DNA from: Hymenobacter sp. PAMC 26628
GTDB lineage: Bacteria; Bacteroidota; Bacteroidia; Cytophagales; Hymenobacteraceae
Direction: 5' to 3'
Assembly: GCF_001562275.1 (NCBI RefSeq)
Contig: NZ_CP014304.1
Coordinates: 2,170,001 to 2,234,000 of the forward strand
DNA length: 64,000 nt
The notes under the pieces are model-generated. The model did no database searches. It saw only the letters and a program-made list of their open reading frames with translations, and was not told where the DNA came from. Position 1 is the first letter of the stretch. Every line of letters starts with the position of its first letter. Shown here piece after piece: positions 8,642-16,220 of this stretch. The position numbers were made by a program, and so were the translations under genes.

Positions 8642-8939
8642 GGCCCTGGTCTATCATTTACTTGCCGTGGAGTAGGCAGGCGCTAAAAGTAAGCAGGCAG
8701 TAAGCCCAAATTTGACTCTCCGACCAAAGAACCAATTTTATCGGGTGGCTGCCCTGTTTGACGGCTGCTCACTTAACTTCTGTACCAAACTTTTAACCAA
8801 AGCCAGGTTTGTTATTCGGCCGCAGGTACCGAACACACGGGGCGGGGCGCAGTTTGGCGCGCTAGGGCCCGGCGTCAAGTTTGGCGGTAGCTACCGGGCC
8901 AAGCCCGCGGGGCCCAGGAGCCCCCGGGGCCCCGGGGCC
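8642..8939. other. Intergenic region between the acetyltransferase and TonB receptor genes
   Basis: No gene is visible in this 298-bp stretch. It holds an inverted copy (8778-8804) of the TTGGTTAAAAGTTTGGT motif found at 7747, and a very G/C-rich palindromic block at 8910-8938 just after the receptor stop codon, which may help end its transcript. Confidence 0.5.
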
Positions 8940-11498
8940 CTAAAAACGGGCGATGGCGCGCAGGTTCACCAGGCGCTGCGAGAGGAAGTTGGGCACGGCG
9001 TAGGTGCGGCCGTTCACGTCCTGCAAGTAGCTATAGCCCGACACGTTGTTGGCGCCCAGCACGTTGAGCACTTCCAGGCCCAGCCACAGGCTTTGCAGCG
9101 CGTAGCGGCTCGGGGCCGGGCCGCTGCGCATGGAAACGACCTTCGAGAAGCCCAAATCGACGCGCAGGTAGTTGCGCTCCAGTACGCTGAGGCCGCGCAG
9201 GTCGGGCAGGTTGGGCGGGCTGAAAGGCAGCCCGGTGCCGAACACGGCGTTCACGTAGCCGCGCACCGAGGGGTTGTCGGGCAGGTGGTCCTGGAAGAAG
9301 ATGCCCAGCGTCACGCGCTGATCCTGGGGCCGGCGGATGTAGCCCTTGGCCTCGCGGGTGACGATGGGGGCCCCGGCGGCCGTGGTGCCCGTCACCCGGT
9401 TCACCGAGTCGCCGTCCACGTTTTCGCGGGTCGTGAGCACGCCCAGGCTGAACCACGACTCGGCCCCGCGCACAAACTCGCCGCTGAGGCGGGCGTCGAA
9501 GCCAGCGGCGTAGGCGCGGGCGTTGTTCTGGGCGAAGTAGCGCAGGCGCACGTTGTCCACGTCGTAGGGCACCACGTCGGTGAGGTACTTATAGTAGGCC
9601 TCGGTGGTGAGCTTGAACGGGCGGCCGCCCCAGGTGTAGGTTTCCTCGCGCCCCACGATGAGGTGGTACGAGCGCTGGGCCCGCAGCTCGGGGTTGAGCA
9701 CGCCCTGCTGGTTGCGCAGCTCGCGGTAAAAGGGCGGCTGGGCGTAGGCCCCCAGCCCCACCTTGTAGGTGCGGCGCGGGTGGCGGGCGCTGGTTTGGGC
9801 GTACTGCACGCGCGGGCTCCACACGAGCTGGCCGTTGGTGGTCCAGTAGTGGGCGCGCAGGCCGTAGGTGAGCGTGCGCAGGCTGTCGGGCCGCCAGGTG
9901 TCCTGCACGTAGCCCTGAGCGCGGGTGCTTTGCAGCGTCAGGTCGGTGCGCAGGCGGGTACGGCGGGCGTCGGGCACGTAATCGGCCGAGTCGGCGAAGG
10001 TGTACTCGTCCAAGGTGTCGCTGATTTTCTCACGGCCGATTTTGGCCCCCGCCCGCACGGTGTGGTGCAGGCCGGGCGTCCAGCGGGTGCGGGCCTCGGC
10101 GGTGAATACTTTGGCCGTGAGCGAGTTGCGCGCGTGCTGGTACTGGGCCCCGATGTCGCGCTGCCGGATGGCCTGGTTGAAATCGGGCGAGGTGGGGTCG
10201 CGGTTCACGTCGGCCAGCCGGTAGGCCGCCTCCACGTCGCGGTACTCGAACTCGCGCGAGACCAACGCCGAGCCCAGCAGCTCGCCCTGCCAGTTGGGGG
10301 CGAAGCGGTGCTTCAGGCTGAGGCCGCCCTGGTAGGTATCGTACTGCATCCGCTCGCGCCCCTGGTAATCGATGAACACCCGCGTGACCTGGTTGGGGTT
10401 GGTCGAGAACGTGGCCTGCCCGGTTTCGGGCGTGAAGCGGTAGTCGTTGTGGGCCACCACGCCCAGCAGGCCCAGGGTGGTGCGCTGCACGTCGCCCCGG
10501 GGCCCCAGCCCGATGTTCACGAAGGCCTGGCCGTCGAAAAACGTGGGGTTGTAGCCGCCCTGCGCCTCGCGCAAAGACGAGAGTACGTAGCGGGCGTTTT
10601 TGTAGCGCACGCCGGCCAGGTAGCTCACGCGGCCGTTTTTGGAGCGCGCCTCGGTGTGCACCGCACCGCCCACCAGGCTGCCGGTGGCGGAGGCGGCAAA
10701 CTGCTCGGGCTCCTTGTAGGTCACGTCGAGCACCGACGAGAGCTTGTCGCCGTACTTGGGCTGCCAGCCGCCGGCGCTGAAATCGACGCTGCGCACCAAG
10801 TCGGGGTTGATGAAGCTGAGCCCCTCCTGCTGCGCCGCCGTGACGAGGAACGGCCGGTACACCTCGAAGCCGTTGACGTACACCAGGTTCTCGTCGTAGT
10901 TGCCGCCGCGCACGTTGTAGGTGCTGCTCAGCTCGTTGTTGCCCACCACGCCGGGGAGGGTCTTCAAAATCATGTTGAAATCGCCGAACGCCGAGGGCAG
11001 CGTTTTCACGTCGCGCGGGTTGATTTGGGTGAGGCTGACCTCCTCGCGCGGGTCGGCCGCGTCGCGGCGGGCGCGCACCGTCACGTCGCCCAGCGCCTGC
11101 GGGTCGGGGCGCAGCACGAAGGCCAGCGGGCGGGCCGCGTCGGCGGGCAGCACCAGGGCCCGGCGCAGCGGCAGGTAGCCCAGGCGGCGCACTACCAGCA
11201 CGGCGGCCTCGCCCCTTCCGGTGGCCCGGATGGGGAGCGCAAACGTGCCGTCGGCCGCGGTGGTCGTGCCCCCGGCCTGGCCCAGCACGCCCACCGTGGC
11301 CAGCTCCAGGGGCTGGCCGGCCGCGTCGCGCACCGTGCCGCTGAGCACCCGCGTGCCCGGCGCTGGGGCCCCGGCGGGGGCCGTTTGGGCGCGGGCGGCC
11401 GGGGCCCCGGGGCCCAGCAGCGCGGCGGCCAGCGCCAGCCCGGCCAGCAGCGGCCGGCCGCCGCAGTTCACAAACACAAGCAAGTAAGGGTGCGGCAA
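8940..11498 (-). CDS. TonB-dependent outer-membrane receptor with carboxypeptidase-like N-domain
   Basis: 852 residues. A signal segment (LLAGLALAAALLGPGAPAARAQ) is followed by a carboxypeptidase regulatory-like fold (RVLSGTVRDAAGQPLELATV) at about 50-130, then the plug (SLTQINPRDVKTLPSAFGDF, TLPGVVGNNELSSTYNVRGG) and a large beta-barrel ending in ...NLRAIARF with a terminal Phe, as outer-membrane barrels do. Such proteins import large ligands with energy from TonB/ExbBD. No SusD-like partner is adjacent, so it is unlikely to be a SusC polysaccharide transporter. The ligand is unknown. The next gene on the strand, rpe, lies 57 bp upstream and is functionally unrelated. Confidence 0.9.
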   Translation of the reverse strand: MPHPYLLVFVNCGGRPLLAGLALAAALLGPGAPAARAQTAPAGAPAPGTRVLSGTVRDAAGQPLELATVGVLGQAGGTTTAADGTFALPIRATGRGEAAVLVVRRLGYLPLRRALVLPADAARPLAFVLRPDPQALGDVTVRARRDAADPREEVSLTQINPRDVKTLPSAFGDFNMILKTLPGVVGNNELSSTYNVRGGNYDENLVYVNGFEVYRPFLVTAAQQEGLSFINPDLVRSVDFSAGGWQPKYGDKLSSVLDVTYKEPEQFAASATGSLVGGAVHTEARSKNGRVSYLAGVRYKNARYVLSSLREAQGGYNPTFFDGQAFVNIGLGPRGDVQRTTLGLLGVVAHNDYRFTPETGQATFSTNPNQVTRVFIDYQGRERMQYDTYQGGLSLKHRFAPNWQGELLGSALVSREFEYRDVEAAYRLADVNRDPTSPDFNQAIRQRDIGAQYQHARNSLTAKVFTAEARTRWTPGLHHTVRAGAKIGREKISDTLDEYTFADSADYVPDARRTRLRTDLTLQSTRAQGYVQDTWRPDSLRTLTYGLRAHYWTTNGQLVWSPRVQYAQTSARHPRRTYKVGLGAYAQPPFYRELRNQQGVLNPELRAQRSYHLIVGREETYTWGGRPFKLTTEAYYKYLTDVVPYDVDNVRLRYFAQNNARAYAAGFDARLSGEFVRGAESWFSLGVLTTRENVDGDSVNRVTGTTAAGAPIVTREAKGYIRRPQDQRVTLGIFFQDHLPDNPSVRGYVNAVFGTGLPFSPPNLPDLRGLSVLERNYLRVDLGFSKVVSMRSGPAPSRYALQSLWLGLEVLNVLGANNVSGYSYLQDVNGRTYAVPNFLSQRLVNLRAIARF

Positions 11499-11555
11499 GG
11501 GCGGGCGGAAAAGCAGGGCAGGAAGCAGTGGGGCACTAACGGCGCGGGGGCCCGG

Positions 11556-12266
11556 CTATTGCCGGCCGCGGCCAGCGGGGACGTCGTCGGCCGCGTCGAG
11601 CTGGGCGCGCAGGGCAGCCAGCGTGGCCACGGGGCCCCCGGGCGACGAAAAAACGAAGTTGCCGGCCACCAGCACGTCGGCGCCGGCTTGCACCAGGGCC
11701 CCGGCGTTGTCGGCATTCACGCCGCCGTCCACCTCAATCAGGGCGTCGGAGCCGGTGTCGAGCAGCAGCTCCTTGAGGGCGGCAATTTTGGCCAGCGTGT
11801 GCGGGATGAATGCCTGCCCGCCGAAGCCGGGGTTGACGGACATCACCAGCACCACGTCGAGGTCGGCGGCAATGTCCACGAGCACCGATACGGGCGTGGC
11901 CGGGTTCAGGGCCACCCCGGCGCGGCAGCCCAGCTGCTTGATTTGCTGCACCACGCGGTGCAGGTGCGGGCAGGCCTCGTGGTGCACGGTGAGGCCGGCG
12001 GCCCCCGCGTCGCGGAACGCGGCCAGGTAGTTTTGCGGGTCCTCAATCATCAAATGCACGTCGAGGGGCTGCCGGGCGTAGCGGGCCACGGCTTGCAGCA
12101 CGGGCAGGCCGAAGGAGATGTTGGGCACGAAGCGGCCGTCCATCACGTCGAAGTGCAGCCAGTCGGCGGCGCTGGTGGCCAGGCGTTCGGTTTCGGCTTG
12201 TAGGTTGGCCAAATCGGCGGCCAGGAACGAGGGGGCCAGCAAAGGGGCCCGGCGCGGGTGCATCAT
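11556..12266 (-). CDS. rpe: ribulose-phosphate 3-epimerase
   Basis: 236 residues, TIM-barrel enzyme that interconverts ribulose 5-phosphate and xylulose 5-phosphate in the pentose phosphate pathway. Signatures: LLAPSFLAADLANLQAE, DWLHFDVMDGRFVPNISFG (catalytic Asp, His and metal ligands), DVHLMIEDP, VLVMSVNPGFGGQAFI, and EVDGGVNADNAGALVQAGAD. It starts at one of two adjacent ATG codons (12266 or 12263). A TACCTTTG -7 element ends only six bases before the first ATG, so the mRNA may be leaderless. A 12-residue tail AADDVPAGRGRQ is not conserved-looking. Confidence 0.95.
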   Translation of the reverse strand: MMHPRRAPLLAPSFLAADLANLQAETERLATSAADWLHFDVMDGRFVPNISFGLPVLQAVARYARQPLDVHLMIEDPQNYLAAFRDAGAAGLTVHHEACPHLHRVVQQIKQLGCRAGVALNPATPVSVLVDIAADLDVVLVMSVNPGFGGQAFIPHTLAKIAALKELLLDTGSDALIEVDGGVNADNAGALVQAGADVLVAGNFVFSSPGGPVATLAALRAQLDAADDVPAGRGRQ

Positions 12267-12271
12267 GCGGG

Positions 12272-12279
12272 CAAAGGTA
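12272..12279 (-). promoter_or_regulatory. Bacteroidota-type -7 element for rpe
   Basis: The minus strand reads TACCTTTG, matching TAnnTTTG. With the usual 4-7 bases to the start site, transcription would begin at or next to the ATG. Confidence 0.55.
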
Positions 12280-12391
12280 ACGTGCCCGGCCCGCGCCAAA
12301 CCAACCGGCCAGGGACGGTTTCCCGTACTTTGTGGGCGGCGAGCCCCCGGGGCCCCAGCCGCTGTTTTTATTCCCCGAAATTCTGATTCGC

Positions 12392-12748
12392 ATGAAAACC
12401 CTCGTTTTAGGAGCCACCGATAACCCCGACCGCTACGCCTACCGCGCCGTGCACGCCCTCCAAACCCACGGCCACGAGGTGGTGCCCGTCGGCATCCGCA
12501 AGGGCGCCGTCGGCGGCCTGCCCATCCACACCGACCGCCCCCAAGAAACTGGCATCGACACCGTGACGCTGTACGTGGGGCCCCAAAACCAGCCCGGCTG
12601 GTATGATTACATCCTGGGCCTCAAGCCCCGCCGCATCCTCTTCAACCCCGGCACCGAAAACCCTGAACTCGAAGAATTAGCGCAAAAGCAAGGCATCGAA
12701 ACCGAGGAGGCCTGCACGCTGGTGCTGCTTTCGATTGGGCAGTATTAG
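12392..12748 (+). CDS. CoA-binding domain protein (YccU/YneT-like)
   Basis: 118 residues comprising one CoA_binding Rossmann domain. The start MKTLVLGATDNPDRYAYRAV carries the nucleotide-binding glycine turn and the NPDRYAYRAV signature of the family. GHEVVPVGIRKG, LYVGPQNQPGWYDYILGLKP and RILFNPGTENPELEELA follow, with a single Cys in EEACTLVLL. Related proteins in E. coli and Bacillus are structurally known but of unclear role. It is divergent from rpe, with a TACTTTG promoter-like box about 65 bases upstream, and is followed by a good terminator. Confidence 0.88.
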   Translation: MKTLVLGATDNPDRYAYRAVHALQTHGHEVVPVGIRKGAVGGLPIHTDRPQETGIDTVTLYVGPQNQPGWYDYILGLKPRRILFNPGTENPELEELAQKQGIETEEACTLVLLSIGQY

Positions 12749-12783
12749 GGGAGAATTCGTTTGGAAACTGTGCCTTTTAGAGA

Positions 12784-12814
12784 AGCCCCGGCCGCCCCGT
12801 CGGGGCTTTTTTTA
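12784..12814 (+). terminator. Rho-independent terminator
   Basis: AGCCCCG (12784-12790) pairs with CGGGGCT (12801-12807), followed by a run of seven T. It ends the CoA-binding protein transcript. Confidence 0.8.
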
Positions 12815-12918
12815 TGCGCCGGGGCCCCGCGCCGGGCGGGCACCTGCCGAACGGCTTCTGCGGGGCTAAAGAAAAAAGTTAAGGTTCGTCCACCCGGCGG
12901 GCCGTATGCGCACCCAGC

Positions 12919-12938
12919 GCCCGCCACGGGCTTTTTTT
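12919..12938 (+). terminator. Short second hairpin with T-run
   Basis: GCCCG (12919-12923) and CGGGC (12927-12931) flank a three-base loop, followed by TTTTTTT. It may be a weak backup terminator. No gene is visible between 12749 and 13071. Confidence 0.4.
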
Positions 12939-13071
12939 GGCACGGGGCCCCGCCCCGCACGCGACGCATTTCATCCCTGACCACAACAAAGCCACCCCCG
13001 CTGGCCGTATGACTACCCGCCGCAGCCCGCTACCTCCGGGCCGTTTCCTCTCCCCTTCATCCCATCGCATC

Positions 13072-13497
13072 ATGAAAAAGTCACTTGTTTTTGCCGCCCT
13101 GTTCTTCGCCGCCGCCGCCGCCCAGGCCCAAACTATGCCGGGCATGACGGCCCCGGGCGCCACCGCGGCCCCTACGGCGGGCACCACCATTGCCCCCGTG
13201 GTGGGCACCACCCCCAGCGCCCCCACCACGCCCGGGGGCGTGCTGGGTACTACTTCCGGCACGGGACTCGGCACGGTGGGCACCTCCACCACGGGCCTGT
13301 CGACCACCGGCACCGCCACGGGGCTGCCGACGGGCGGCACCAGCACCACCGGCAGCCCGGGCACGGCCGCGGGCGCCCGCGGCGCGCGGCGGGGCAGCAC
13401 CCCAGTGGGCAGCCCCACTACCAAGGGCGCGACCATCCCGGGCGCTTCGACGACAACCCCGGGCGCGGCAATGACGACGGGCAACACGCCCCGCTAG
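13072..13497 (+). CDS. secreted Thr/Ser/Gly/Pro-rich low-complexity protein
   Basis: 141 residues. A clear Sec signal peptide (MKKSLVFAALFFAAAAAQAQ) precedes a mature part made almost wholly of Thr, Ser, Gly, Pro and Ala in patterns such as GTSTTGLSTTGTATG. There are no charged residues for about 90 residues, then a short basic patch GARGARRGS. No known domain. It would be an extended, flexible exported protein, perhaps surface material or a linker-like coat. A terminator follows the stop directly. The composition is low-complexity but the signal peptide and position make it a credible gene. Confidence 0.75.
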   Translation: MKKSLVFAALFFAAAAAQAQTMPGMTAPGATAAPTAGTTIAPVVGTTPSAPTTPGGVLGTTSGTGLGTVGTSTTGLSTTGTATGLPTGGTSTTGSPGTAAGARGARRGSTPVGSPTTKGATIPGASTTTPGAAMTTGNTPR

Positions 13498-13530
13498 CCC
13501 CGCCCGACGGGTCCGCGCAGGTTACCTAAA

Positions 13531-13562
13531 CAGCCCCAGCAAAATTGCCGGGGCTGTTTTTT
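13531..13562 (+). terminator. Rho-independent terminator
   Basis: CAGCCCC (13531-13537) and GGGGCTG (13550-13556) flank a 12-nt stretch; TTTTTT follows. It serves the Thr/Gly-rich protein gene. Confidence 0.85.
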
Positions 13563-13571
13563 GGCGATGGT

Positions 13572-14030
13572 CTATTGAAGGATGATATTTCGATTATGAT
13601 TATCGATGATAATCTTGATTCGGGCGGTGTGCATTTTTAGGCATTTGCTGAACGAACAGGACTTGCGCACGAGTACGCCGCCGCGCTGGCGTAAGGAGCA
13701 GTTGATGGCTTCCACGCTACTGGTCTGGCCTTCGCCTTTGGGGCAGGGTCGGTGCTGCCAACGGGGCAACACCTGGGCATAGGCTTTCCACTCGTCCGTA
13801 AAGTACCAGCAATGCCGGTGACAGCGGGTAGGCAGCGCCTGCCAGAGCCGGCGGGCGGTGGTTTCGCCCCGGCAGCCCGGGGTCCAGGCGACGATACGGC
13901 GACTGGCCCGCTCCACGGCGAGCCACAGCCAGACTTTGCGCTTTTTGCGGCCTACAAATGGCCACATCTCATCCAGTTCCAGGACTTCCCACCGCTTTTT
14001 CTGGGCTTTTTTCGGACGTAACCGCGGCAA
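13572..14030 (-). pseudogene. IS1 insB-like transposase catalytic part
   Basis: The frame carries the IS1 DDE region: LELDEMWPFVGRKKRKVWLW (first Asp), TPGCRGETTARRLWQALP, CWYFTDEWKAYAQVLP (second Asp), and SSVEAINCSLRQRGGVLVRK (Glu). It ends at 13572 inside the terminal repeat. The downstream catalytic half is intact from about 13600 to 14056. It is normally made as a fusion with the upstream InsA half by ribosomal slippage, and that half is broken here, so no full transposase can be produced. Confidence 0.75.
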
Positions 14031-14301
14031 TGGTGGGCTGCTGGTCTGGGCTTTTTTTTACTAATTTGGCCACCGTCATGCGCGCTACCCCGGTGGCCCG
14101 CACGATACTACGCTGCGAATTACGCTCGCCCAATAGCTTGACCACTTGCTCATACTGCCCCGCTTTGGCGGCGGCGGCCGGCTCGAACCGCGCCTGCTAG
14201 CGGCAGACCTTGCATTGGTAGCGGGCGTGGCCCTAACTGTGCCCGTTGCGCCGAATTTGGTCGCTGCCACATTTGGCGCAAAAATGCTGCGTGTAAACCC
14301 T
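13969..14301 (-). pseudogene. IS1 insA-like zinc-finger/HTH part with two stops
   Basis: Reading the complement gives VYTQHFCAKCGSDQIRRNG, a stop (14233-14235), GHARYQCKVCR, a second stop (14197-14199), then a helix-turn-helix region VVKLLGERNSQRSIVRATG and VARMTVAKLVKK. The CxxC...CxxC zinc finger and HTH are the InsA signature. The LVKK segment is encoded at an A8 run (14052-14059), the frameshift site of IS1. From this frame into insB an A7 run would give a direct fusion and A8 does not. Confidence 0.7.
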
Positions 14302-14409
14302 CGACTAAGTATACGCTTTTCATCCTATAATAGACTACCACCGGGAGCATTTGTGTCAATTTGGCCAGAAAATGGGCCTTGTCCAAGGAGGAAATATCTT
14401 CCCTGCCCC

Positions 14410-14439
14410 GGGCCACCCGGCGTGCCTTCTCCGCATCTA
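14410..14439 (+). promoter_or_regulatory. ECF-type promoter-like site without an obvious gene
   Basis: GGGCCACC, 15 bases, then GCATCTA. The spacing is identical to the site ahead of the ECF sigma gene (19355) and to the one at 20618. It points rightward into the 3' end of a minus-strand gene. It lies in the 114-bp gap between the IS1 remnant and that gene, which holds nothing else. Confidence 0.4.
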
Positions 14440-14453
14440 TCACCCCTACTTTC

Positions 14454-14921
14454 CTACGCTGCTTTGCGCACCGGGGCCACGGCGGGCGACGCGGCCACGA
14501 AGAAGCCGGCCAGCGCCAGGCTCACCAGGCTCACCAGGCTTTGAACGGCGGTGAGCAGGAGGCCCGCCAGCTTCAGGCTGTCGAGCAGCTGGCGGGTGCT
14601 GTCGGCCTGGTTTTGCAGGCCCAGCGCCAGGGCCCCCCACAGGCACAGGCCGTAGAAAAACGACAAGCCCCAGCACACCCGGAAGTAAAAGGTGCTGCTA
14701 ACGGCCGGCGCCTCGGCGGTTTCGGACGCGCGCAGCGTGCCGATGATGAGCAGCAGCGTGGGAAACAGAAACGGGCTGTACCACTGCCAAATGGCCGCTG
14801 GGTCGTCGAAACGGCCCTGTAAGGTGTTGTAGCCGAGCAGCAGCGTGGGCAACGCGGCCATGCCGAACCAGAGGGCGGCCAACCGGCGCCGCGCCTGGGT
14901 TTTGGGGAGGGTATCGGACAT
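14454..14921 (-). CDS. four-span membrane protein of unknown function
   Basis: 155 residues with four hydrophobic segments: LAALWFGMAALPTLLLGY, FLFPTLLLIIGTL, FYFRVCWGLSFFYGLCLWG and LAGLLLTAVQSLVSLVSLAL. A basic N-terminus (KTQARRR) suggests an N-in topology. I do not recognise the family. It is the last gene of a four-gene minus-strand run (protease, hydrolase, Pro-rich protein, this protein) with gaps of only 28-44 bp, so it probably belongs to the same transcript and may be a membrane partner of the other products. That role is inference from position. Confidence 0.75.
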   Translation of the reverse strand: MSDTLPKTQARRRLAALWFGMAALPTLLLGYNTLQGRFDDPAAIWQWYSPFLFPTLLLIIGTLRASETAEAPAVSSTFYFRVCWGLSFFYGLCLWGALALGLQNQADSTRQLLDSLKLAGLLLTAVQSLVSLVSLALAGFFVAASPAVAPVRKAA

Positions 14922-14949
14922 GAGGAGAAGGGGTTAAGAGCCAATGGCC

Positions 14950-16176
14950 TCAAGGCACGAGGACGATGCCGGCCTTGGCCAGGTGCTGCTGCCCGCTGAA
15001 CCGGCTGGTTTCGACCAGCGCGGCGGCGCGGTTTTCTGGTTTCTCAAATTCGTACACCAGGGCCGTGCAGTGCGAGTCGGCGGTCCAGGGCAGGCGGCCG
15101 AGGGCGGCCGGCAGGTAGGCCATGCCGTACCGGAGCCACGCCATGGCTTGCGCCTTGCTGGCCGTATCGGCGGCGGGGGCAAATGCGCGGGCCGTCACGG
15201 CAAACACCACTACCCGGAACCGCCCGGTGTGGGCGCGCACCAAGTGGCTCAAGAAGTCGGCCAGGCTGCTGCCGGCCACTTCGTCGGGGGCCCAGCGGTT
15301 GGGCTCGGGCAAGGGGTCGTCTTTTCCGTCGAGCTGCTCGATGCGCGTCACCATGGCAAAGCCCTCCGGAATGCTGTAGTAGGCCGGGTCGTGAAACCGG
15401 GCCTTGGCCAGGGCCCGGCGCAGGCGGGCATCTATTCCGCTGAGCTGCCGCACGCCCGCCGTAAACCGTCCGGGCAGCACGCAGAACGCCGACGGGTGGG
15501 GCGGCGGCCAGGGAAACGCAGGCACTGGGAGTACTTCCGCCGCCGGAGACGTTGGTGGCGGCGGCGCAGGAGGTGGCGCAGGAGGCGGCGGCGGCGGGGA
15601 CGGCGGCGGCGGGGACGGCGGCGGCGGGGACGGCGGCGGCGGGGACGGCGGCGGCGGGGACGGCGGCGGCGGGGACGGCGGCGGCGGGAACGGCAGAATC
15701 ACCCCCGCGAGCGGGGGCCGCTTGGTAGGTGTGCGCATTACCTGCACTGCCCCGGGCCCAACCGTCACCGTTAGCTGCGCGATGCCCACCAAATCAACCG
15801 GGCGCGGGGCCAGCTCCACCCCGCGGGCCGCGTAGCCCGGGTACGTCAGCAGCAGGCGCACGGGCGCGTCGGCGGGCAGCTTGCCCACCACGGCCGCGGG
15901 CACGGCCAGCGCGAAATCGCCGCTGGCGCTGGTGGTGGTGCTCAGGGCCGTGCCCACGAGCACCACGGCGGCCCCCGCCACGGCGCGGGCATCCTGGCCG
16001 GCCACGTGTCCCCGGATGAGCAGCTGCCCGGTAACGGGCGTCGCCGCCTGGATGCGCGGCCGGGCCGCGGGCTGCGCCCGCCCCGGGCCGGCACTGGCGG
16101 CCAGCAGCAGCGCGGCTGCCCCGGCCGCCCGCACGGCGGCCAGCCATTTCCACCAAGTACAAGTACGGGCTGTCAT
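14950..16176 (-). CDS. secreted protein with carboxypeptidase-like domain, PPPPS hinge and unknown C-domain
   Basis: About 408 residues. A signal peptide (VRAAGAAALLLAASAGPGRAQ) is followed by a small beta domain resembling carboxypeptidase-regulatory repeats (LIRGHVAGQDARAVAGAAVV, SGDFALAVPAAV). Next comes a rod of about 55 residues of PPPPS repeats encoded by a 15-bp tandem repeat. A globular C-domain of about 190 residues follows, with EGFAMVTRIEQLDGKDDP, RFRVVVFAVTARAFAP and CTALVYEFEKPENRAA. I do not recognise this domain. The gene starts 38-44 bp after the alpha/beta hydrolase. ATG at 16176 is chosen over an in-frame GTG two codons earlier. Confidence 0.8.
   Translation of the reverse strand: MTARTCTWWKWLAAVRAAGAAALLLAASAGPGRAQPAARPRIQAATPVTGQLLIRGHVAGQDARAVAGAAVVLVGTALSTTTSASGDFALAVPAAVVGKLPADAPVRLLLTYPGYAARGVELAPRPVDLVGIAQLTVTVGPGAVQVMRTPTKRPPLAGVILPFPPPPSPPPPSPPPPSPPPPSPPPPSPPPPSPPPPPPAPPPAPPPPTSPAAEVLPVPAFPWPPPHPSAFCVLPGRFTAGVRQLSGIDARLRRALAKARFHDPAYYSIPEGFAMVTRIEQLDGKDDPLPEPNRWAPDEVAGSSLADFLSHLVRAHTGRFRVVVFAVTARAFAPAADTASKAQAMAWLRYGMAYLPAALGRLPWTADSHCTALVYEFEKPENRAAALVETSRFSGQQHLAKAGIVLVP
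15596..15685. repeat. 15-bp tandem repeat, six perfect copies
   Basis: The unit GGGGACGGCGGCGGC is repeated six times without change, with degenerate copies on both sides. Read on the minus strand it encodes Pro-Pro-Pro-Ser-Pro units. The 15-bp length keeps the frame, so copy-number change would alter hinge length only. Confidence 0.9.
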
Positions 16177-16220
16177 CGGCACGCAGCGTTAAAGTGAGGG
16201 GTTCGGGGCAGGCGGGGGCC

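Larger units (their letters stand above)
13569..14339 (-). mobile_element. decayed IS1-family element
   Basis: 771 bp, almost the classical IS1 length of 768 bp, with recognisable insA and insB parts. Its ends start with GGT on both strands and share GTCTATT...AGGATGA: GGTCTATTGAAGGATGA from 13569, and GGTAGTCTATTATAGGATG inward from 14339. No flanking 8-9 bp duplication is left. insA has two stop codons, so this is a dead copy. Confidence 0.75.

Noticed and set aside
8712-12203. A 1163-codon open frame on the plus strand
   Set aside because: It is the antisense of the TonB receptor and rpe genes. Its translation is low-complexity Ala/Gly/Val/His with no domain, which is normal for high-GC DNA.
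13561-14348. Target-site duplication flanking the IS1 remnant
   Set aside because: The eight to nine bases on either side (TTGGCGAT and ACCGGGAG) do not match, so no duplication can be claimed.
15596-15685. Short regular repeats that could suggest a CRISPR array
   Set aside because: The units are contiguous 15-mers without spacers and encode PPPPS repeats in a secreted protein.
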